Assembly (NCBI RefSeq): GCF_003003005.1
Contig: NZ_PVTR01000003.1
Coordinates: 170,890-234,889 of the forward strand
Length of the DNA: 64,000 nucleotides
Direction of reading: 5' to 3'
From: Mongoliibacter ruber
GTDB lineage: Bacteria > Bacteroidota > Bacteroidia > Cytophagales > Cyclobacteriaceae
Shown here: piece by piece, positions 36,488 through 46,607 of the stretch
Layout: each line of letters opens with the position of its first letter
Position numbering within the stretch: the stretch's first letter is position 1
Notes under the pieces: model-generated
What the model was told of the DNA's origin: nothing
Database searches by the model: none
The model's input: only the letters and a program-made list of their open reading frames with translations
Program-made: the position numbers and the translations under genes

Positions 36488-37168
36488 CTACATAGGATTT
36501 TTACCGAGGAGGTAATTTCCGTACTCCATATCTTCTGGAGTAGTGATTTTGATGTTTTCAACATTGCCTGCAATCAAGCTGACTTGCCAGCCCTGATGCT
36601 CATATACTGTGGCATCATCTGTGAAATGATGCAATTCGGTCACTTCAAAGGCTTTTTTGATTTTCTGAACCTGAAAAGTCTGCGGAGTCTGAACCAATCT
36701 GAAGTATTGCCTTTCCTGAAAAAATGATTTCCCATCGTCCGTCAATTTACGGATAGAGTCTTTGAGTGCAACTACAGCTATCGCTGAACCTTCAGCTTCG
36801 GCGGTTTTGAAGCTTTCCATAATGACTTCAGGTTTTACAAACGGCCTTACGCCATCATGTATAGCCACCAAACCATCTGTTTTCTCAATCTGTGCAAGGC
36901 CATTTCTTACAGATTGAAACCTACTCTTCCCCCCTTTGACCAATTGGTGTGGCACAGTAAAATCAAATTTTTCACATAAGGCTCTCCAAAAGTCAAAATC
37001 CACCTCAGGAATAACTAAAATCAGCCGAATGGAACTGTCCGTTTTGAAAAATTTTTCAAGGCTGTGCATTAAAATCGGTTTATTTCCGATTTCTAGGTAT
37101 TGCTTAGGAATTGGACTACCCATTCTTGTACCGCTACCTCCAGCTACAATGATTGCGTATTTTTTCAT
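36488..37168 (-). CDS. ispD: 2-C-methyl-D-erythritol 4-phosphate cytidylyltransferase
   Basis: Third step of the non-mevalonate isoprenoid pathway: MEP plus CTP to CDP-methylerythritol. The start at MKKYAIIVAGGSGTRMG (37168) is preferred over a frame 33 bases longer, because this motif is the true N-terminus. The nucleotide loop continues SPIPKQYLEI; VAIHDGVRPFV and the C-terminal DDATVYEHQGW and NIKITTPEDM motifs are complete. About 226 residues, normal length. It lies downstream of queA but beyond its terminator. Confidence 0.95.
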   Translation of the reverse strand: MKKYAIIVAGGSGTRMGSPIPKQYLEIGNKPILMHSLEKFFKTDSSIRLILVIPEVDFDFWRALCEKFDFTVPHQLVKGGKSRFQSVRNGLAQIEKTDGLVAIHDGVRPFVKPEVIMESFKTAEAEGSAIAVVALKDSIRKLTDDGKSFFQERQYFRLVQTPQTFQVQKIKKAFEVTELHHFTDDATVYEHQGWQVSLIAGNVENIKITTPEDMEYGNYLLGKNPM

Positions 37169-37245
37169 GAATGATTGAGAAATGCCAAAAATAGCTGACA
37201 TTTTTATTTGAAAGATTACCTCAAGATGAAAAAAATATCAAGAAT

Positions 37246-37272
37246 AAAAAAAGAGGCCATCTAGGCCTCTTT
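37246..37272 (-). terminator. queA terminator
   Basis: Minus-strand 9-bp stem AAAGAGGCC/GGCCTCTTT with a 5-base loop and T run, 4 bases past the queA stop. Confidence 0.8.
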
Positions 37273-37276
37273 CATT

Positions 37277-38326
37277 TTAAAGTATCAACATGGCATCTCC
37301 ATAGGAGAAGAACCTGTATTTTTCTTTGATTGCTTCCTGATAGGCCCTCATGACCAAGTCATAACCTCCAAATGCAGATGCTGTCATCAATAAAGTTGAC
37401 TCTGGCAAATGGAAGTTGGTGATCAAGGTATTGGCTATTTTAAATTCGTAGGGAGGAATGATAAACTTATCAGTCCAACCACTGCTGGCTTTCAGCTTGT
37501 TGTTCGCAGTTACAGAAGACTCAACAGTTTTGAGCGAAGTAGTCCCTACTGACACTACCCTTTTCTTATTGTCAAGTGCTTGGTTTACCTTTTCGACAGT
37601 TTTTTCAGGAATGTCATAATTCTCCGAATCCATCTTGTGCTTGGTCAGGTCTTCTACATCTACTTGCCTGAAAGTACCCAAGCCTACATGCAAGGTGATA
37701 GGGCAAACTTCCACACCTTTCAATTCCAATCTTTTCAATAAATGAGGAGTGAAGTGCAAACCAGCGGTAGGGGCCGCTACTGCGCCTACATTTCTGGCAA
37801 AAATAGTCTGATATCTTTCTCTGTCCTCAGCCTCTACTTTTCTGTCTATCCACTCTTTCAAAATAGGTGTCTCACCTAAAGTATCGATGGTTTTGTAAAA
37901 CTCCTCATCAGTACCGTCAAATAAGAACCTGATGGTCCTTCCTCTTGAAGTAGTATTATCAATAACTTCTGCTACAAGATCACTATCTCCAAAGTACAGC
38001 TTATTGCCAACCCTGATTTTTCTAGCCGGATCCACCAATACATCCCAAAGCCTTAAGTCCTGATTGAGTTCCCTCAACAAAAACACTTCGATTTTAGCAC
38101 CGGTTTTTTCTTTATTTCCATAGAGCCTTGCTGGGAAGACTTTGGTGTCATTCATGACAAATACGTCGCCGTCACCGAAATAATCGATAATGTCTTTGAA
38201 TACCTTATGCTCAATTTCTCCTGTTTTACGGTTCAACACCATCAACCTTGACTCGTCGCGATTCTCAGTAGGATAAAGGGAAATAAGCTTTTTAGGGACG
38301 TCGAATTTAAAGTCTGATAACTTCAT
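37277..38326 (-). CDS. queA: S-adenosylmethionine:tRNA ribosyltransferase-isomerase QueA
   Basis: Makes epoxyqueuosine in tRNA by moving the ribosyl group of SAM onto 7-aminomethyl-7-deazaguanine. The start at [15 protein letters not shown] (38326) is the conserved family N-terminus; the longer frame to 38392 adds an implausible leader. Family motifs include [54 protein letters not shown] and [18 protein letters not shown]. The length, 349 residues, is normal. It is monocistronic. Confidence 0.96.
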   Translation of the reverse strand: MKLSDFKFDVPKKLISLYPTENRDESRLMVLNRKTGEIEHKVFKDIIDYFGDGDVFVMNDTKVFPARLYGNKEKTGAKIEVFLLRELNQDLRLWDVLVDPARKIRVGNKLYFGDSDLVAEVIDNTTSRGRTIRFLFDGTDEEFYKTIDTLGETPILKEWIDRKVEAEDRERYQTIFARNVGAVAAPTAGLHFTPHLLKRLELKGVEVCPITLHVGLGTFRQVDVEDLTKHKMDSENYDIPEKTVEKVNQALDNKKRVVSVGTTSLKTVESSVTANNKLKASSGWTDKFIIPPYEFKIANTLITNFHLPESTLLMTASAFGGYDLVMRAYQEAIKEKYRFFSYGDAMLIL

Positions 38327-38448
38327 ATAGTATGAATAGAATTTTCTACAATGTGTAATTAAGAATAATCTTAAAAACTGCAAAGTTAACAATAAAAATC
38401 CCTAAATCTACTTATCTTGGCAATTAGTTTTTAACACATTAGCATACC

Positions 38449-39693
38449 GTGGTATTCATCAAACTCTTATGGGAGAGTCTTGTATTCGCAATGCAAGCCC
38501 TCAAATCTAACCTGACCAGAACCATCCTGTCGTTGCTAGGCGTCACTGTTGGTATCTTTGCAATCATCGCCGTTTTTACCTTAGTGGATTCTTTGGAAAA
38601 AAACATCAAGTCCAGTTTCAGTTTCTTAGGCAGCAATGTCGTTACTGTAAACAGGTTTCAATTTGTAGGAGGGCCTGATTACCCCTGGTGGAAGTATTTC
38701 AGAAGACCCTACAATACATTTGATGAATACACTTTTCTAAGAGACAAACTTAAAAGTGCCGAATCAGTGGCTTTTTCAGCCTCAGCTAATACCACAGTGC
38801 AGGCAGGCAGCAACTCATACAAAGGTACGGATTTGACGGGTGTAACATTTACTTATAAAGATGTCTATGATGTGCCATTGGAATCAGGGAGGTTTTTCAC
38901 AGATCTTGAAATCAATTCTGCAAGAAATGTTGCAATTATCGGGACAAAGATTGCAAGTACCTTATTCTCCAATAACAATCCCGTGGGAAAAGAAATTAAG
39001 ATAAAAGGATCAAAATTTGTTGTGATTGGGGTTTTTGAAGAAGAAGGCGAAGGGCTTTTTGATATTTCCTCCAAGGATGAAGCCATTATGGTTCCCTATG
39101 GCAGTTTCACCAAACTCTATTATGTAGGTAAAAACGGCATTGAGCCAAGTATAGCACTTAAAGGCAGGGATGAAGACGTGGGTTTGATCGAATTGGAAAA
39201 CGAGTTGATCGGACTTCTAAGGGCCAAAAGGGGACTGAAACCTACACAGGAAGATAATTTCTCTTTGAACAAATCTGAGTTCATCATGAATACCATCGGA
39301 TCTATTTTTGATGTTATCAGTGCGGCAGGATGGGTAATTGGTGGTTTTTCAATTTTGGTCGGAGGTTTTGGTATTGCCAATATTATGTTTGTGTCTGTAA
39401 AAGAAAGAACCAGCATCATAGGTATTCAAAAATCATTGGGTGCAAAAAATTACTTTATACTTTTTCAGTTTTTGTTTGAGGCGGTATTCCTTAGCCTGAT
39501 TGGCGGAGTGACAGGAATCCTGATTGTTTACGGAATTACTTTTATACCTGTGGGCTCTTTGGAACTCGTGCTTTCCTTCAAAAATATCCTTCTGGGACTC
39601 GTTATTTCTTCAATTATTGGAATTGTATCAGGTATCGTCCCTGCCACCTTGGCTGCAAGACTCGATCCTGTGGAGGCAATTCGGGCGACTTAA
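38449..39693 (+). CDS. MacB-like ABC transporter permease (FtsX domain)
   Basis: A 414-residue permease with an N-terminal helix (TRTILSLLGVTVGIFAIIA), a large periplasmic MacB_PCD domain and three C-terminal helices of the FtsX type (IGGFSILVGGFGIANIMF, then VKERTSIIGIQKSLGAKN). The start is a GTG at 38449; an in-frame ATG lies 42 bases later, but the upstream start keeps the amphipathic leader typical of the family. No ATPase partner is adjacent. It probably exports or works on envelope molecules with an ATPase encoded elsewhere. Confidence 0.88.
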   Translation: MVFIKLLWESLVFAMQALKSNLTRTILSLLGVTVGIFAIIAVFTLVDSLEKNIKSSFSFLGSNVVTVNRFQFVGGPDYPWWKYFRRPYNTFDEYTFLRDKLKSAESVAFSASANTTVQAGSNSYKGTDLTGVTFTYKDVYDVPLESGRFFTDLEINSARNVAIIGTKIASTLFSNNNPVGKEIKIKGSKFVVIGVFEEEGEGLFDISSKDEAIMVPYGSFTKLYYVGKNGIEPSIALKGRDEDVGLIELENELIGLLRAKRGLKPTQEDNFSLNKSEFIMNTIGSIFDVISAAGWVIGGFSILVGGFGIANIMFVSVKERTSIIGIQKSLGAKNYFILFQFLFEAVFLSLIGGVTGILIVYGITFIPVGSLELVLSFKNILLGLVISSIIGIVSGIVPATLAARLDPVEAIRAT

Positions 39694-39709
39694 AATACTA
39701 AAAACATAA

Positions 39710-39748
39710 AATCCCGACCGCTTTGACAGCAGTCGGGATTTTTTTTTT
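39710..39748 (+). terminator. Terminator after the MacB-like permease
   Basis: Stem AATCCCGAC/GTCGGGATT with an interior loop, followed by nine T. It separates the permease gene from the convergent recA. Confidence 0.85.
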
Positions 39749-39768
39749 GAAGCAACTCTCTTTTGAGT

Positions 39769-40800
39769 TTATCCTTTTTTACCTTCTAGCTCATCGGAAA
39801 CTTTTATGATTCCAGCCTTTTCTTTGATTTTTCTCTCTATCTCATCCATCAATTCAGGATTGTCCAGCAACAGTGATTTGACAGAGTCTCTACCCTGTCC
39901 CAACTTATTACCTTCATAACTAAACCAAGAACCTGCTTTTTTGACAATTTCAAACTCCACACCAAGATCGATTATCTCCCCCACTTTAGAGATTCCCTGA
40001 CCATACATGATATCAAATTCCACTACCTTAAATGGAGGCGCAACTTTATTTTTCACCACCTTCACCTTTGTCCTGTTACCAAGAACATTGTCAGCACCTT
40101 CTTTGATTTGCCCTATTCTTCTGATATCCAATCTGACAGAAGCATAGAATTTCAATGCATTACCACCAGTAGTGGTTTCAGGATTACCAAACATGACCCC
40201 TATTTTTTCTCTAAGCTGATTGATAAAAATACAAGAACATCCAGTCTTGTTAATGGCTCCCGTGAGTTTACGCAAGGCTTGTGACATCAACCTTGCCTGA
40301 AGCCCCATTTTGCTATCTCCCATGTCACCCTCTAGTTCCCCTTTAGGAACCAAGGCTGCCACTGAGTCAATGACAATAATATCAATGGCACCCGAACGGA
40401 TCAAGTGCTCGGCTATTTCAAGGGCTTGCTCTCCATTGTCAGGCTGTGAAATCAGCAAGTTCTCAATGTCAATACCCAATTTTTCTGCGTAATTTTTATC
40501 AAAAGCATGTTCCGCATCTATGAATGCAGCCAATCCACCAGCCTTTTGTGCTTCGGCAATACAGTGCATGGTCAATGTAGTCTTACCGGAAGACTCAGGA
40601 CCATAGATTTCGATAACCCTTCCCCTTGGAATGCCACCTATACCCAAGGCCATATCCAATCCCAAAGACCCTGTAGAAATGGCAGGTATATCCTGTACCT
40701 TGTTATCACTGAGTTTCATGACAGTACCTTTGCCATAGGTCTTCTCCAGTTTGTCAATCGTGAGCTGGAGAGCTTTGAGTTTTTCAGTATTTGCGCTCAT
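39769..40800 (-). CDS. recA: Recombinase RecA
   Basis: Strand-exchange protein for homologous recombination and SOS induction. A 343-residue protein with Walker A GPESSGKT (67-74), IDAEHAFD, the L1/L2 DNA-binding loops around [17 protein letters not shown] and [18 protein letters not shown], and the normal C-terminal domain ending in acidic/basic residues. The start at [12 protein letters not shown] is typical for Bacteroidota. Monocistronic; no clear LexA-type box was recognised upstream. Confidence 0.97.
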   Translation of the reverse strand: MSANTEKLKALQLTIDKLEKTYGKGTVMKLSDNKVQDIPAISTGSLGLDMALGIGGIPRGRVIEIYGPESSGKTTLTMHCIAEAQKAGGLAAFIDAEHAFDKNYAEKLGIDIENLLISQPDNGEQALEIAEHLIRSGAIDIIVIDSVAALVPKGELEGDMGDSKMGLQARLMSQALRKLTGAINKTGCSCIFINQLREKIGVMFGNPETTTGGNALKFYASVRLDIRRIGQIKEGADNVLGNRTKVKVVKNKVAPPFKVVEFDIMYGQGISKVGEIIDLGVEFEIVKKAGSWFSYEGNKLGQGRDSVKSLLLDNPELMDEIERKIKEKAGIIKVSDELEGKKG

Positions 40801-40976
40801 ATTTTTGTATTAACAATTCGTTGATTTGAATTTGTGAAATTAATAATAGATAATTGGAGACCCAACACTTCCAAAAAGGATACGTTCTTACTTTTTGGTA
40901 CCAAAAATCAGGCTTCTTAAATATTTGCTAATATTGGAATAAGATTTGAAAAGCTTTCAGTTGAAACCTTAAATTA

Positions 40977-41765
40977 ATGAAAAATACACTTATAAAGTCA
41001 GTAGTTGTCGCATTTTTTTACATCATTCAAGTAAACGCTGGGATCGCCCAAAAAAATACCGCTTTTAAATCGGGAGAAGAATTGATTTTCAAAGTGAGTT
41101 ATGGATTTTTAGATGCTGCTGAAGCCAAAATGGTCATCAACCCTTTGGTTTCTTCTGTAGATAACAGACCTACTTATAATATAGATGTGTACGGCGAAAC
41201 CCTAGGTGTTTTCAAACTATTCAGGGTAAATGACAACTGGGGCACATATTTGGACACTGCCAAAATCATCCCCTATCAGTCCTACAGACATATAGAGGAG
41301 GGCAAATACCGAAAACATGAGCGCGTGATTTTTGAACATGACAAAAAAAACGCCCATGTACGGCTTTATGATAGGGAAAACAAAAAACTGGTAGATACCA
41401 AAGATTATAAAGTCCCTCCCAACGTGCAGGATATAGTGAGTGGATTTTACCTTTTGAGGACTATGGATTTGAAAAAGCTTAAAAAAGGAGACTCTGTAAC
41501 CTTAACTGGTTTTTTCGACAAAGAAATATATAACCTAAAGTTAATATACAGTGGAAAAGAGAACGTATCCACCAAAGGCGGGAGTTTCTCCACATTTGTT
41601 TTCAAACCGGTAATTCCCAAAAACAAACTTTTCAGAGGAGAGCAACCCATCACAATCTGGGTCAGTGATGATAAAAACAAGATCCCCGTAAAAATCAAAG
41701 CCAAGCTGATGGTAGGGTCTTTGGACATGGAATTGATGGAAGCTAAAGGCTTACGTAATAATTAA
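40977..41765 (+). CDS. DUF3108 domain-containing exported protein
   Basis: A 262-residue protein with a signal peptide (VVAFFYIIQVNAGIAQ). The DUF3108 fold is seen from FKSGEELIFKVSYGFLDAA through NIDVYGETLGVFKLFRV, and on to a C-terminal MVGSLDMELMEAKGL. DUF3108 proteins are periplasmic beta-rich proteins, possibly lipid or envelope related; no enzyme activity is known. It is divergent from recA and precedes the PhoBR-type pair by 152 bases. Confidence 0.87.
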   Translation: MKNTLIKSVVVAFFYIIQVNAGIAQKNTAFKSGEELIFKVSYGFLDAAEAKMVINPLVSSVDNRPTYNIDVYGETLGVFKLFRVNDNWGTYLDTAKIIPYQSYRHIEEGKYRKHERVIFEHDKKNAHVRLYDRENKKLVDTKDYKVPPNVQDIVSGFYLLRTMDLKKLKKGDSVTLTGFFDKEIYNLKLIYSGKENVSTKGGSFSTFVFKPVIPKNKLFRGEQPITIWVSDDKNKIPVKIKAKLMVGSLDMELMEAKGLRNN

Positions 41766-41917
41766 TTCACTATTAGGTAACTTTTATTTAACATTGAGAG
41801 CCTAAAATAAATTTAATGTTGTTTTTCCTCGGCTTTATCATGGCAATGCCTTTTTATGTAAAGGCTTTTTTTAAATTAGCATCGCCTTAGGGCATATCAT
41901 AAACCCGCCAAACTCAA

Positions 41918-42607
41918 ATGAGCGATAAACCGAAAGTAAAAGTACTGGTAGTCGATGACGAACCGGACATTGTAGATTTATTGTCTTACAATCTCAAAAA
42001 GGAAGGCTATGAAGTCGAATCTGCACAAGACGGTATCAAGGCAGTAAAAATTGCCGCTAAGTTTAATCCCGATGTGATTCTTCTTGACATCATGATGCCC
42101 CAGCAGGATGGAGTCGAAACTTGCAGGCAACTCAGAGAAATCCCTGAATTGAAAAATACTTTTATCATATTTTTGACAGCAAGATCTGAGGAGTATTCTG
42201 AGGTAGCCGCTTTTGACGTAGGGGCGGACGATTACATCACCAAACCCATCAAACCAAGGGCTTTGATGAGCAGAATAGCCGCTTTGTTTAGAAGAGAGTC
42301 CAAAAAAGAGCAGGAACTTTCACAGATCAAGATCAAAGACTTGACCATAGACAGGACAAGTTATACCATAGACAAGAGCGGTAAAATCATCACATTACCT
42401 AAAAAAGAATTTGAACTTTTGTATTTCCTTGCCAAAAACCCTAATATGGTCTTCAGTAGAGATGATTTGTTGCAGAACATTTGGGGAGCGGATGTATTTG
42501 TATTGGCCAGAACGGTCGATGTTCATATCCGAAAAGTGAGGGAGAAAATCGGCGATGACTATATCACTACTGTCAAAGGAGTAGGTTATAAGTTCGACTT
42601 GAATTGA
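41918..42607 (+). CDS. OmpR/PhoB family response regulator
   Basis: A 229-residue regulator with a receiver domain (acidic pair near 13-15, phospho-acceptor D57 in VILLDIMMP, Lys in ITKPIKPRAL) and a winged-helix DNA-binding domain (ELLYFLAKNPNMVFSRDDLL, RTVDVHIRKVREKIGDD). It is followed 4 bases later by its sensor kinase. The arrangement resembles PhoBR, which governs phosphate starvation, but no phosphate genes are in the window, so the stimulus is unproven. Confidence 0.92.
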   Translation: MSDKPKVKVLVVDDEPDIVDLLSYNLKKEGYEVESAQDGIKAVKIAAKFNPDVILLDIMMPQQDGVETCRQLREIPELKNTFIIFLTARSEEYSEVAAFDVGADDYITKPIKPRALMSRIAALFRRESKKEQELSQIKIKDLTIDRTSYTIDKSGKIITLPKKEFELLYFLAKNPNMVFSRDDLLQNIWGADVFVLARTVDVHIRKVREKIGDDYITTVKGVGYKFDLN

Positions 42608-42611
42608 TTAT

Positions 42612-43661
42612 ATGTTGACCACATCGAGGGGGATTTCATTTGTATTGGCTTTAGCGATTTCGGCCCTCACCGTAGCTTTTTTATTTTTGCTGGACGATGC
42701 CACGCCCACCTTGCTTGTAGTGGCTGGAGGCATTTCCTTTTCTGTTGCTTATATCCTCATGAATATCACTTTGGAGTTTTTGATCTTCAAAGAGATCAGT
42801 AATATATATAGTGTATTGGAAAAAATACAGAAAAAGGACTACACCTCTATTGCTGAAAAATCCACCAGGCTATCCATCTCACCGTTGAAGAAAATCAACA
42901 AAACGATCAATACTTACGCCCTTTCAAAGAATAAAGAAATAGAAACCTTACAAAAAAATGCAGCTTTCCGAAGGGAATTTATCGCTGACATTTCCCATGA
43001 GTTGAAAACGCCCATTTTTGCAGCACAAGGCTATATTCACACCCTATTGGATGGGGCCGTGGAAGATAAATCTGTCAGGTTGAAGTTTCTTAAGCGGGCA
43101 GCAAAAAGCCTAAACGCACTTGATAAGCTGGTTCAGGATCTCTTGACCTTAAATCAGATGGAAAGCGGTGTGATCAAATTTCACTTTGAAAAATTTGATC
43201 TGGCAGAAGTCATTCTTGAAGTCATTGAAGAGTTAGAGCACAAAGCATCAAAGAGGGACATGCTGATCCGTTTTTATTATGACAAGGAAAAGGAGCACTT
43301 CACTTTTGCGGACAACGATAAGATTTTCAGGGTTTGCCAAAACCTTATTTCCAATGCCATCAAATACAATCATGACGGTGGAGAGGTGGAAGTACACCTG
43401 AAAATATCCAAAGGGCAAAAACTTATTGTTGAAGTCAAGGATAATGGAAAAGGTATCCCCCCTGATGATCTTAAAAGAATTTTTGAGCGTTTTTATAGAG
43501 TGGAAAAAAGCCGGTCAAGGGAAAAAGGAGGGACAGGTTTAGGCTTAGCTATTGTCAAGCATATCCTAGAAGGACACAAAAGTAAGATATCTGTCAGCAG
43601 TACTCTGGGCAAAGGGTCTATATTTAGCTTTGAGCTACCCTTGGAGAAAAGAGAAGTGTAG
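42612..43661 (+). CDS. PhoR-like sensor histidine kinase
   Basis: A 349-residue membrane kinase. Two N-terminal membrane segments (~8-28 and ~32-58) with almost no periplasmic loop, a HAMP-like linker, HisKA with H129 in EFIADISHELKTPIFAA, and HATPase with NLISNAIKYN, DNGKGIPPDD and GGTGLGLAIVKHI. The lack of a sensor loop fits PhoR-like kinases that sense through partner proteins. It follows its regulator by 4 bases. The repeat block starts right after its stop. Confidence 0.92.
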   Translation: MLTTSRGISFVLALAISALTVAFLFLLDDATPTLLVVAGGISFSVAYILMNITLEFLIFKEISNIYSVLEKIQKKDYTSIAEKSTRLSISPLKKINKTINTYALSKNKEIETLQKNAAFRREFIADISHELKTPIFAAQGYIHTLLDGAVEDKSVRLKFLKRAAKSLNALDKLVQDLLTLNQMESGVIKFHFEKFDLAEVILEVIEELEHKASKRDMLIRFYYDKEKEHFTFADNDKIFRVCQNLISNAIKYNHDGGEVEVHLKISKGQKLIVEVKDNGKGIPPDDLKRIFERFYRVEKSRSREKGGTGLGLAIVKHILEGHKSKISVSSTLGKGSIFSFELPLEKREV

Positions 43662-43721
43662 AAGCGAGAGAAGAGAGACGAGAAGCGAGAGGTTAGAGAC
43701 AAGAGGCAAGAATTAAGGGTT

Positions 43722-44126
43722 GATGGTGACCTTTGGGGTTTCCAAAACCCCGAAGGTCTGGATGGAGAAAAGAGGGGATGCGAGACCGAATAGAAAGGAT
43801 GAAAGCTTGTCCCCAAGTATTTCGGGGGAGAAGAAGCCAGATACAAGAAATGCAGAGGAGAGATCTAAAAAAATAAGCCTCGTAAATCGTCCTTCTTAAA
43901 TCATATTTTTTCGAGACTTGTTTTTGAAGAAAAGCGATTCTAGCCAAGCCCCATAGGGGCGATCGATATAATAGCCTAGGGTTTTAACCCTAGGATTTTG
44001 AAATATTAATGTTTTCATGTTTTTGGCCGAAGGATGGTCAGAAGAGAAGAATGCATTTCGCCAAAAACAGATATGTGAAGTAAAAGATAAAGAGCGTGAG
44101 TGCAGAAGTAAGAATTAAGATGAGGT
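43722..44126. repeat. Tandem repeat unit of ~405 bp, copy 1 (family R1)
   Basis: Begins GATGGTGACCTTTGGGG with a hairpin CCTTTGGGGTTT/AACCCCGAAGG and contains the hairpin CCTAGGGTT/AACCCTAGG around 43973-43996. A module GTTTTTGGC-N-GCCAAAAAC lies near 44018-44069. Copy 2 follows directly with a 405-410 base offset. Confidence 0.85.
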
Positions 44127-44535
44127 GATGGTGACCTTTGGGGTTTCCAAAACCCCGAAGGTCTGGATGGATAAAAGAGGGGATGCGAGAGACGAGAAGC
44201 GAGAGACGAGAGAAGAGAAGCGAGAGACAAAGTGACAACCAAGAAGCGAGAGACAAGAAATACAGAGGAGAGTTCTAAAAAAATAAGCCTCGTAAATCGT
44301 CCTTCTTAAATCATGTTTTTTCAAGACCTGTTTTGAAGAAAAGCGATTCTAGCCAAGCCCCATAGGGGCGATCGATATAATAGCCTAGGGTTTTAACCCT
44401 AGGATTTTGAAATATTAATGTTTTTATGTTTTTGGCCGAAGGATGGTCAGAAGAGAAGAATGCATTTCGCCAAAAACAGGGATGGGAAATAAGGATAAAG
44501 ATTGAAGAGCGTGAGTGCAGAGGCAAGAGTTAAAG
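44127..44535. repeat. Tandem repeat unit of ~405 bp, copy 2 (family R1)
   Basis: Closely matches copy 1 (43844-44070 against 44254-44479 differ at few positions). A partial third start, with GCAGAGGCAAGAGTTAAAGG, follows at 44516-44600. The GAGACGAGAAGCGAGAG-like words between the conserved blocks are degenerate simple repeats. Confidence 0.85.
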
Positions 44536-44708
44536 GGTTGATGAGGAGATGCGAGAGCCGAGAAACAAGAGGCAAGAATCAAGAAAGAAGGGAGATGCAA
44601 GAGACGAGAAGAAAAAAGTCCCGTCAAATCTCATTTTCAGTTTCAAAATTAAGTGAGTCTCATCTTGTCATTTCGAGTTTTTAAAATTTAGCATTTACAG
44701 AAAGGAAA

Positions 44709-44805
44709 TGACAGTTGGTGTACGTCATCCTGAACCGGAGCTTGCGGAGGTGAAAGATCTCCTTCCCTTGAGAGTAGGAGATTCTTCACTACGTTCAGAA
44801 TGACG
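44709..44805. repeat. Dispersed intergenic repeat with inverted ends (GTCATCCTGAA/TTCAGAATGAC)
   Basis: Starts GTCATCCTGAACC near 44724 and ends TTCAGAATGACG near 44803, with GATCTCC and GGAGATTC inside, so it can fold into one long hairpin. Eroded relatives are at 26319 and 30190-30290. The rest of 44536-45187 is AT-rich with no gene seen. Confidence 0.6.
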
Positions 44806-45187
44806 ATCCCTACACATCTGTCATTGGTAACATAGAGAGAAATCTTACCGCAGTACAACCCAGTCGCAATGTAATTTCAATTGCTAATTCTAATTTTTTA
44901 TCGACTAAGGGATAGATTTGATGTTAAAGATGCCGCGTTATCCTAAGGCTGCACCTTCGGAATCTTGAGTGTAGAGCTTATAGCTCATAGAGGCACATAC
45001 TAAATGAGTTCTCCGAAATTGTTGAAATACAATACTATAGCGGATTATTTTTAACTAAAAATAATTAACCAAATCTTGTCTTTTGAATTTTTAGTTTTTA
45101 AATTGACTAAGTAATTATTTTAACCTCTAATAAACTTTTAAAAATATGAAGAATTACTCCCCCCCTCCTTTCTTTGAGCTGAATGTC

Positions 45188-45664
45188 ATGAAAAATTTAA
45201 TTTATGCTCTCACTATAGTTATTGTTCTTATGACCAGCTCTTGTTCAAAAAATGATGAATTGCCCGGATTTGGGGTAGTAGTTGATATGATGGTATTTAT
45301 CACGGTTTTAGACAGTCAGGGCAATAACCTATTTGATCCTAGGCAGGAAAGATATTACGACCCGCAACATATCAAAATCTTCTACGATAGAAATGGAAAG
45401 TTAGAGGAATTCTATGAAAGCCATCTCGATATGCGCAGAAACTTCCGGGTAGCTCCCTCGGGCTTTGGAAGAGATTATGGGATGGATTTGGTTTTAAGTG
45501 AAAAGACAGTTATCCAGTGGAATGAGCATGAAAGTGACACGATTCATGCTGAAATTTACAAAACTGACGGTCCCCATATTAGGGTAACTAAGGTTTATTT
45601 TAATGGTGAATTGAAATGGGATGTTGAAGATTTGACGGGTAGAGAAATTACCATCATCAAGTAA
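45188..45664 (+). CDS. Hypothetical lipoprotein
   Basis: A 158-residue protein. The start at 45188 (MKNLIYALTIVIVLMTSSCS) gives a clear lipoprotein signal with lipobox Cys at about residue 19; a frame 42 bases longer has a poor leader. The mature part (GVVVDMMVFITVLDSQGNN, DPRQERYYDPQHIKIFYDRNG, then HIRVTKVYFNGELKWDVED) looks like a single beta-sandwich domain. I do not recognise a named family. It lies alone between the repeat block and the RluA gene, with its own terminator. Confidence 0.75.
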   Translation: MKNLIYALTIVIVLMTSSCSKNDELPGFGVVVDMMVFITVLDSQGNNLFDPRQERYYDPQHIKIFYDRNGKLEEFYESHLDMRRNFRVAPSGFGRDYGMDLVLSEKTVIQWNEHESDTIHAEIYKTDGPHIRVTKVYFNGELKWDVEDLTGREITIIK

Positions 45665-45691
45665 GAAAAGCACATTCCGGAAACTTAGATA

Positions 45692-45721
45692 AAAATCCTT
45701 CCCAGCGGAAGGATTTTTTTT
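45692..45721 (+). terminator. Terminator after the lipoprotein gene
   Basis: Stem AAAATCCTTCC/GGAAGGATTTT with a 4-base loop followed by T run. Confidence 0.8.
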
Positions 45722-45736
45722 ACCCCATCCTTTTTC

Positions 45737-45744
45737 TACCTTTG
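45737..45744 (+). promoter_or_regulatory. -7 promoter element of the RluA-type gene
   Basis: TACCTTTG matches TAnnTTTG, 31 bases before the ATG at 45776, just past the preceding terminator. Confidence 0.5.
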
Positions 45745-45775
45745 CAAGCTCTTTGAAAGAGGCACGGGGAAATAC

Positions 45776-46486
45776 ATGAAAAAAATAGACTTTAAAGATT
45801 TGATTCTGTTTGAAAACGAGGATTACCTTGTTGTCAATAAGCCTCCCTATTTATCGACATTGGACGATAGGCATGAAGCCCAGAATATTCTGGAACTTGC
45901 CAAACAATACACCCCTGATGCCCAGGTGTGTCACCGTTTGGATAAGGAAACTTCAGGCTGCTTAGTTATCGCCAAACACCAGGAAGCTTACCGCAACATC
46001 GCCATCCAGTTTGAAGACCGGAAAGTCCAAAAAATCTATCATGCTGTAGTAGAAGGAATCCATCAATATGATCAATTATTGGTGGACCGAAACATCTACG
46101 CTAACAACAAAGGATTCGCCAAAATCACCAAAGAGGGAAAGCCTTCCCAGACTGTATTCCATACGGTCAAGACCTACTACAATCATTCATTGATAGAATG
46201 TAGGCCAATCACCGGAAGGCTGCACCAGATAAGGGTGCACTTGGCACACCTCAAGTCTCCCATCTGCGGAGATGAGACTTATGGAGGCAAAGCTTTGTTC
46301 CTGTCATCTTTAAAGAGGCGATTTAACCTCAAAAAAGGCACTGACGAGATGCCCATCATGCAAAGAGTGTCGCTACATGCCTATGCCATAGTGTTTAAAG
46401 GTCTAAAAGAGGAGTCCATTCATGTGGAAGCTCCTTACCCTAAAGACTTTCAGGTATTGGTCAATCAGTTGGAGAAAAACAGCTAA
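45776..46486 (+). CDS. RluA family pseudouridine synthase
   Basis: A 236-residue enzyme that isomerises uridine to pseudouridine in rRNA or tRNA. The catalytic Asp is D56 in VCHRLDKETSGCLVIAK. A second conserved stretch, ECRPITGRLHQIRVHLAHL, follows in the usual place. It lacks an N-terminal S4 domain, so it belongs to the shorter RluA/TruC-like branch. Which uridine it targets is not clear. Own promoter element upstream. Confidence 0.9.
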   Translation: MKKIDFKDLILFENEDYLVVNKPPYLSTLDDRHEAQNILELAKQYTPDAQVCHRLDKETSGCLVIAKHQEAYRNIAIQFEDRKVQKIYHAVVEGIHQYDQLLVDRNIYANNKGFAKITKEGKPSQTVFHTVKTYYNHSLIECRPITGRLHQIRVHLAHLKSPICGDETYGGKALFLSSLKRRFNLKKGTDEMPIMQRVSLHAYAIVFKGLKEESIHVEAPYPKDFQVLVNQLEKNS

Positions 46487-46518
46487 CTCCAAGAAAATGT
46501 GGGCAATAAATTACTTTC

Positions 46519-46551
46519 TTTTGCAATAAAAAGAAATTACTTCTATCTTTG
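46519..46551 (+). promoter_or_regulatory. Promoter of the rplM-rpsI-rpsB cluster
   Basis: TTTTG (46519-46523) and TATCTTTG (46544-46551) are separated by exactly 20 bases, an excellent match to the Bacteroidota primary sigma promoter (TTG...TAnnTTTG). It precedes rplM by 56 bases. Confidence 0.75.
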
Positions 46552-46607
46552 TGTCCCTTTTTGAGGGTGAAGTATATTTAACAAGCTAATAATTAAACAT
46601 TTACACA

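Noticed and set aside
43493-44627. Several minus-strand frames of 60-117 residues
   Set aside because: They are Ser/Leu/Phe-rich translations of the GAGACGAGAAGCGAGAG words and repeat each other with the tandem unit.
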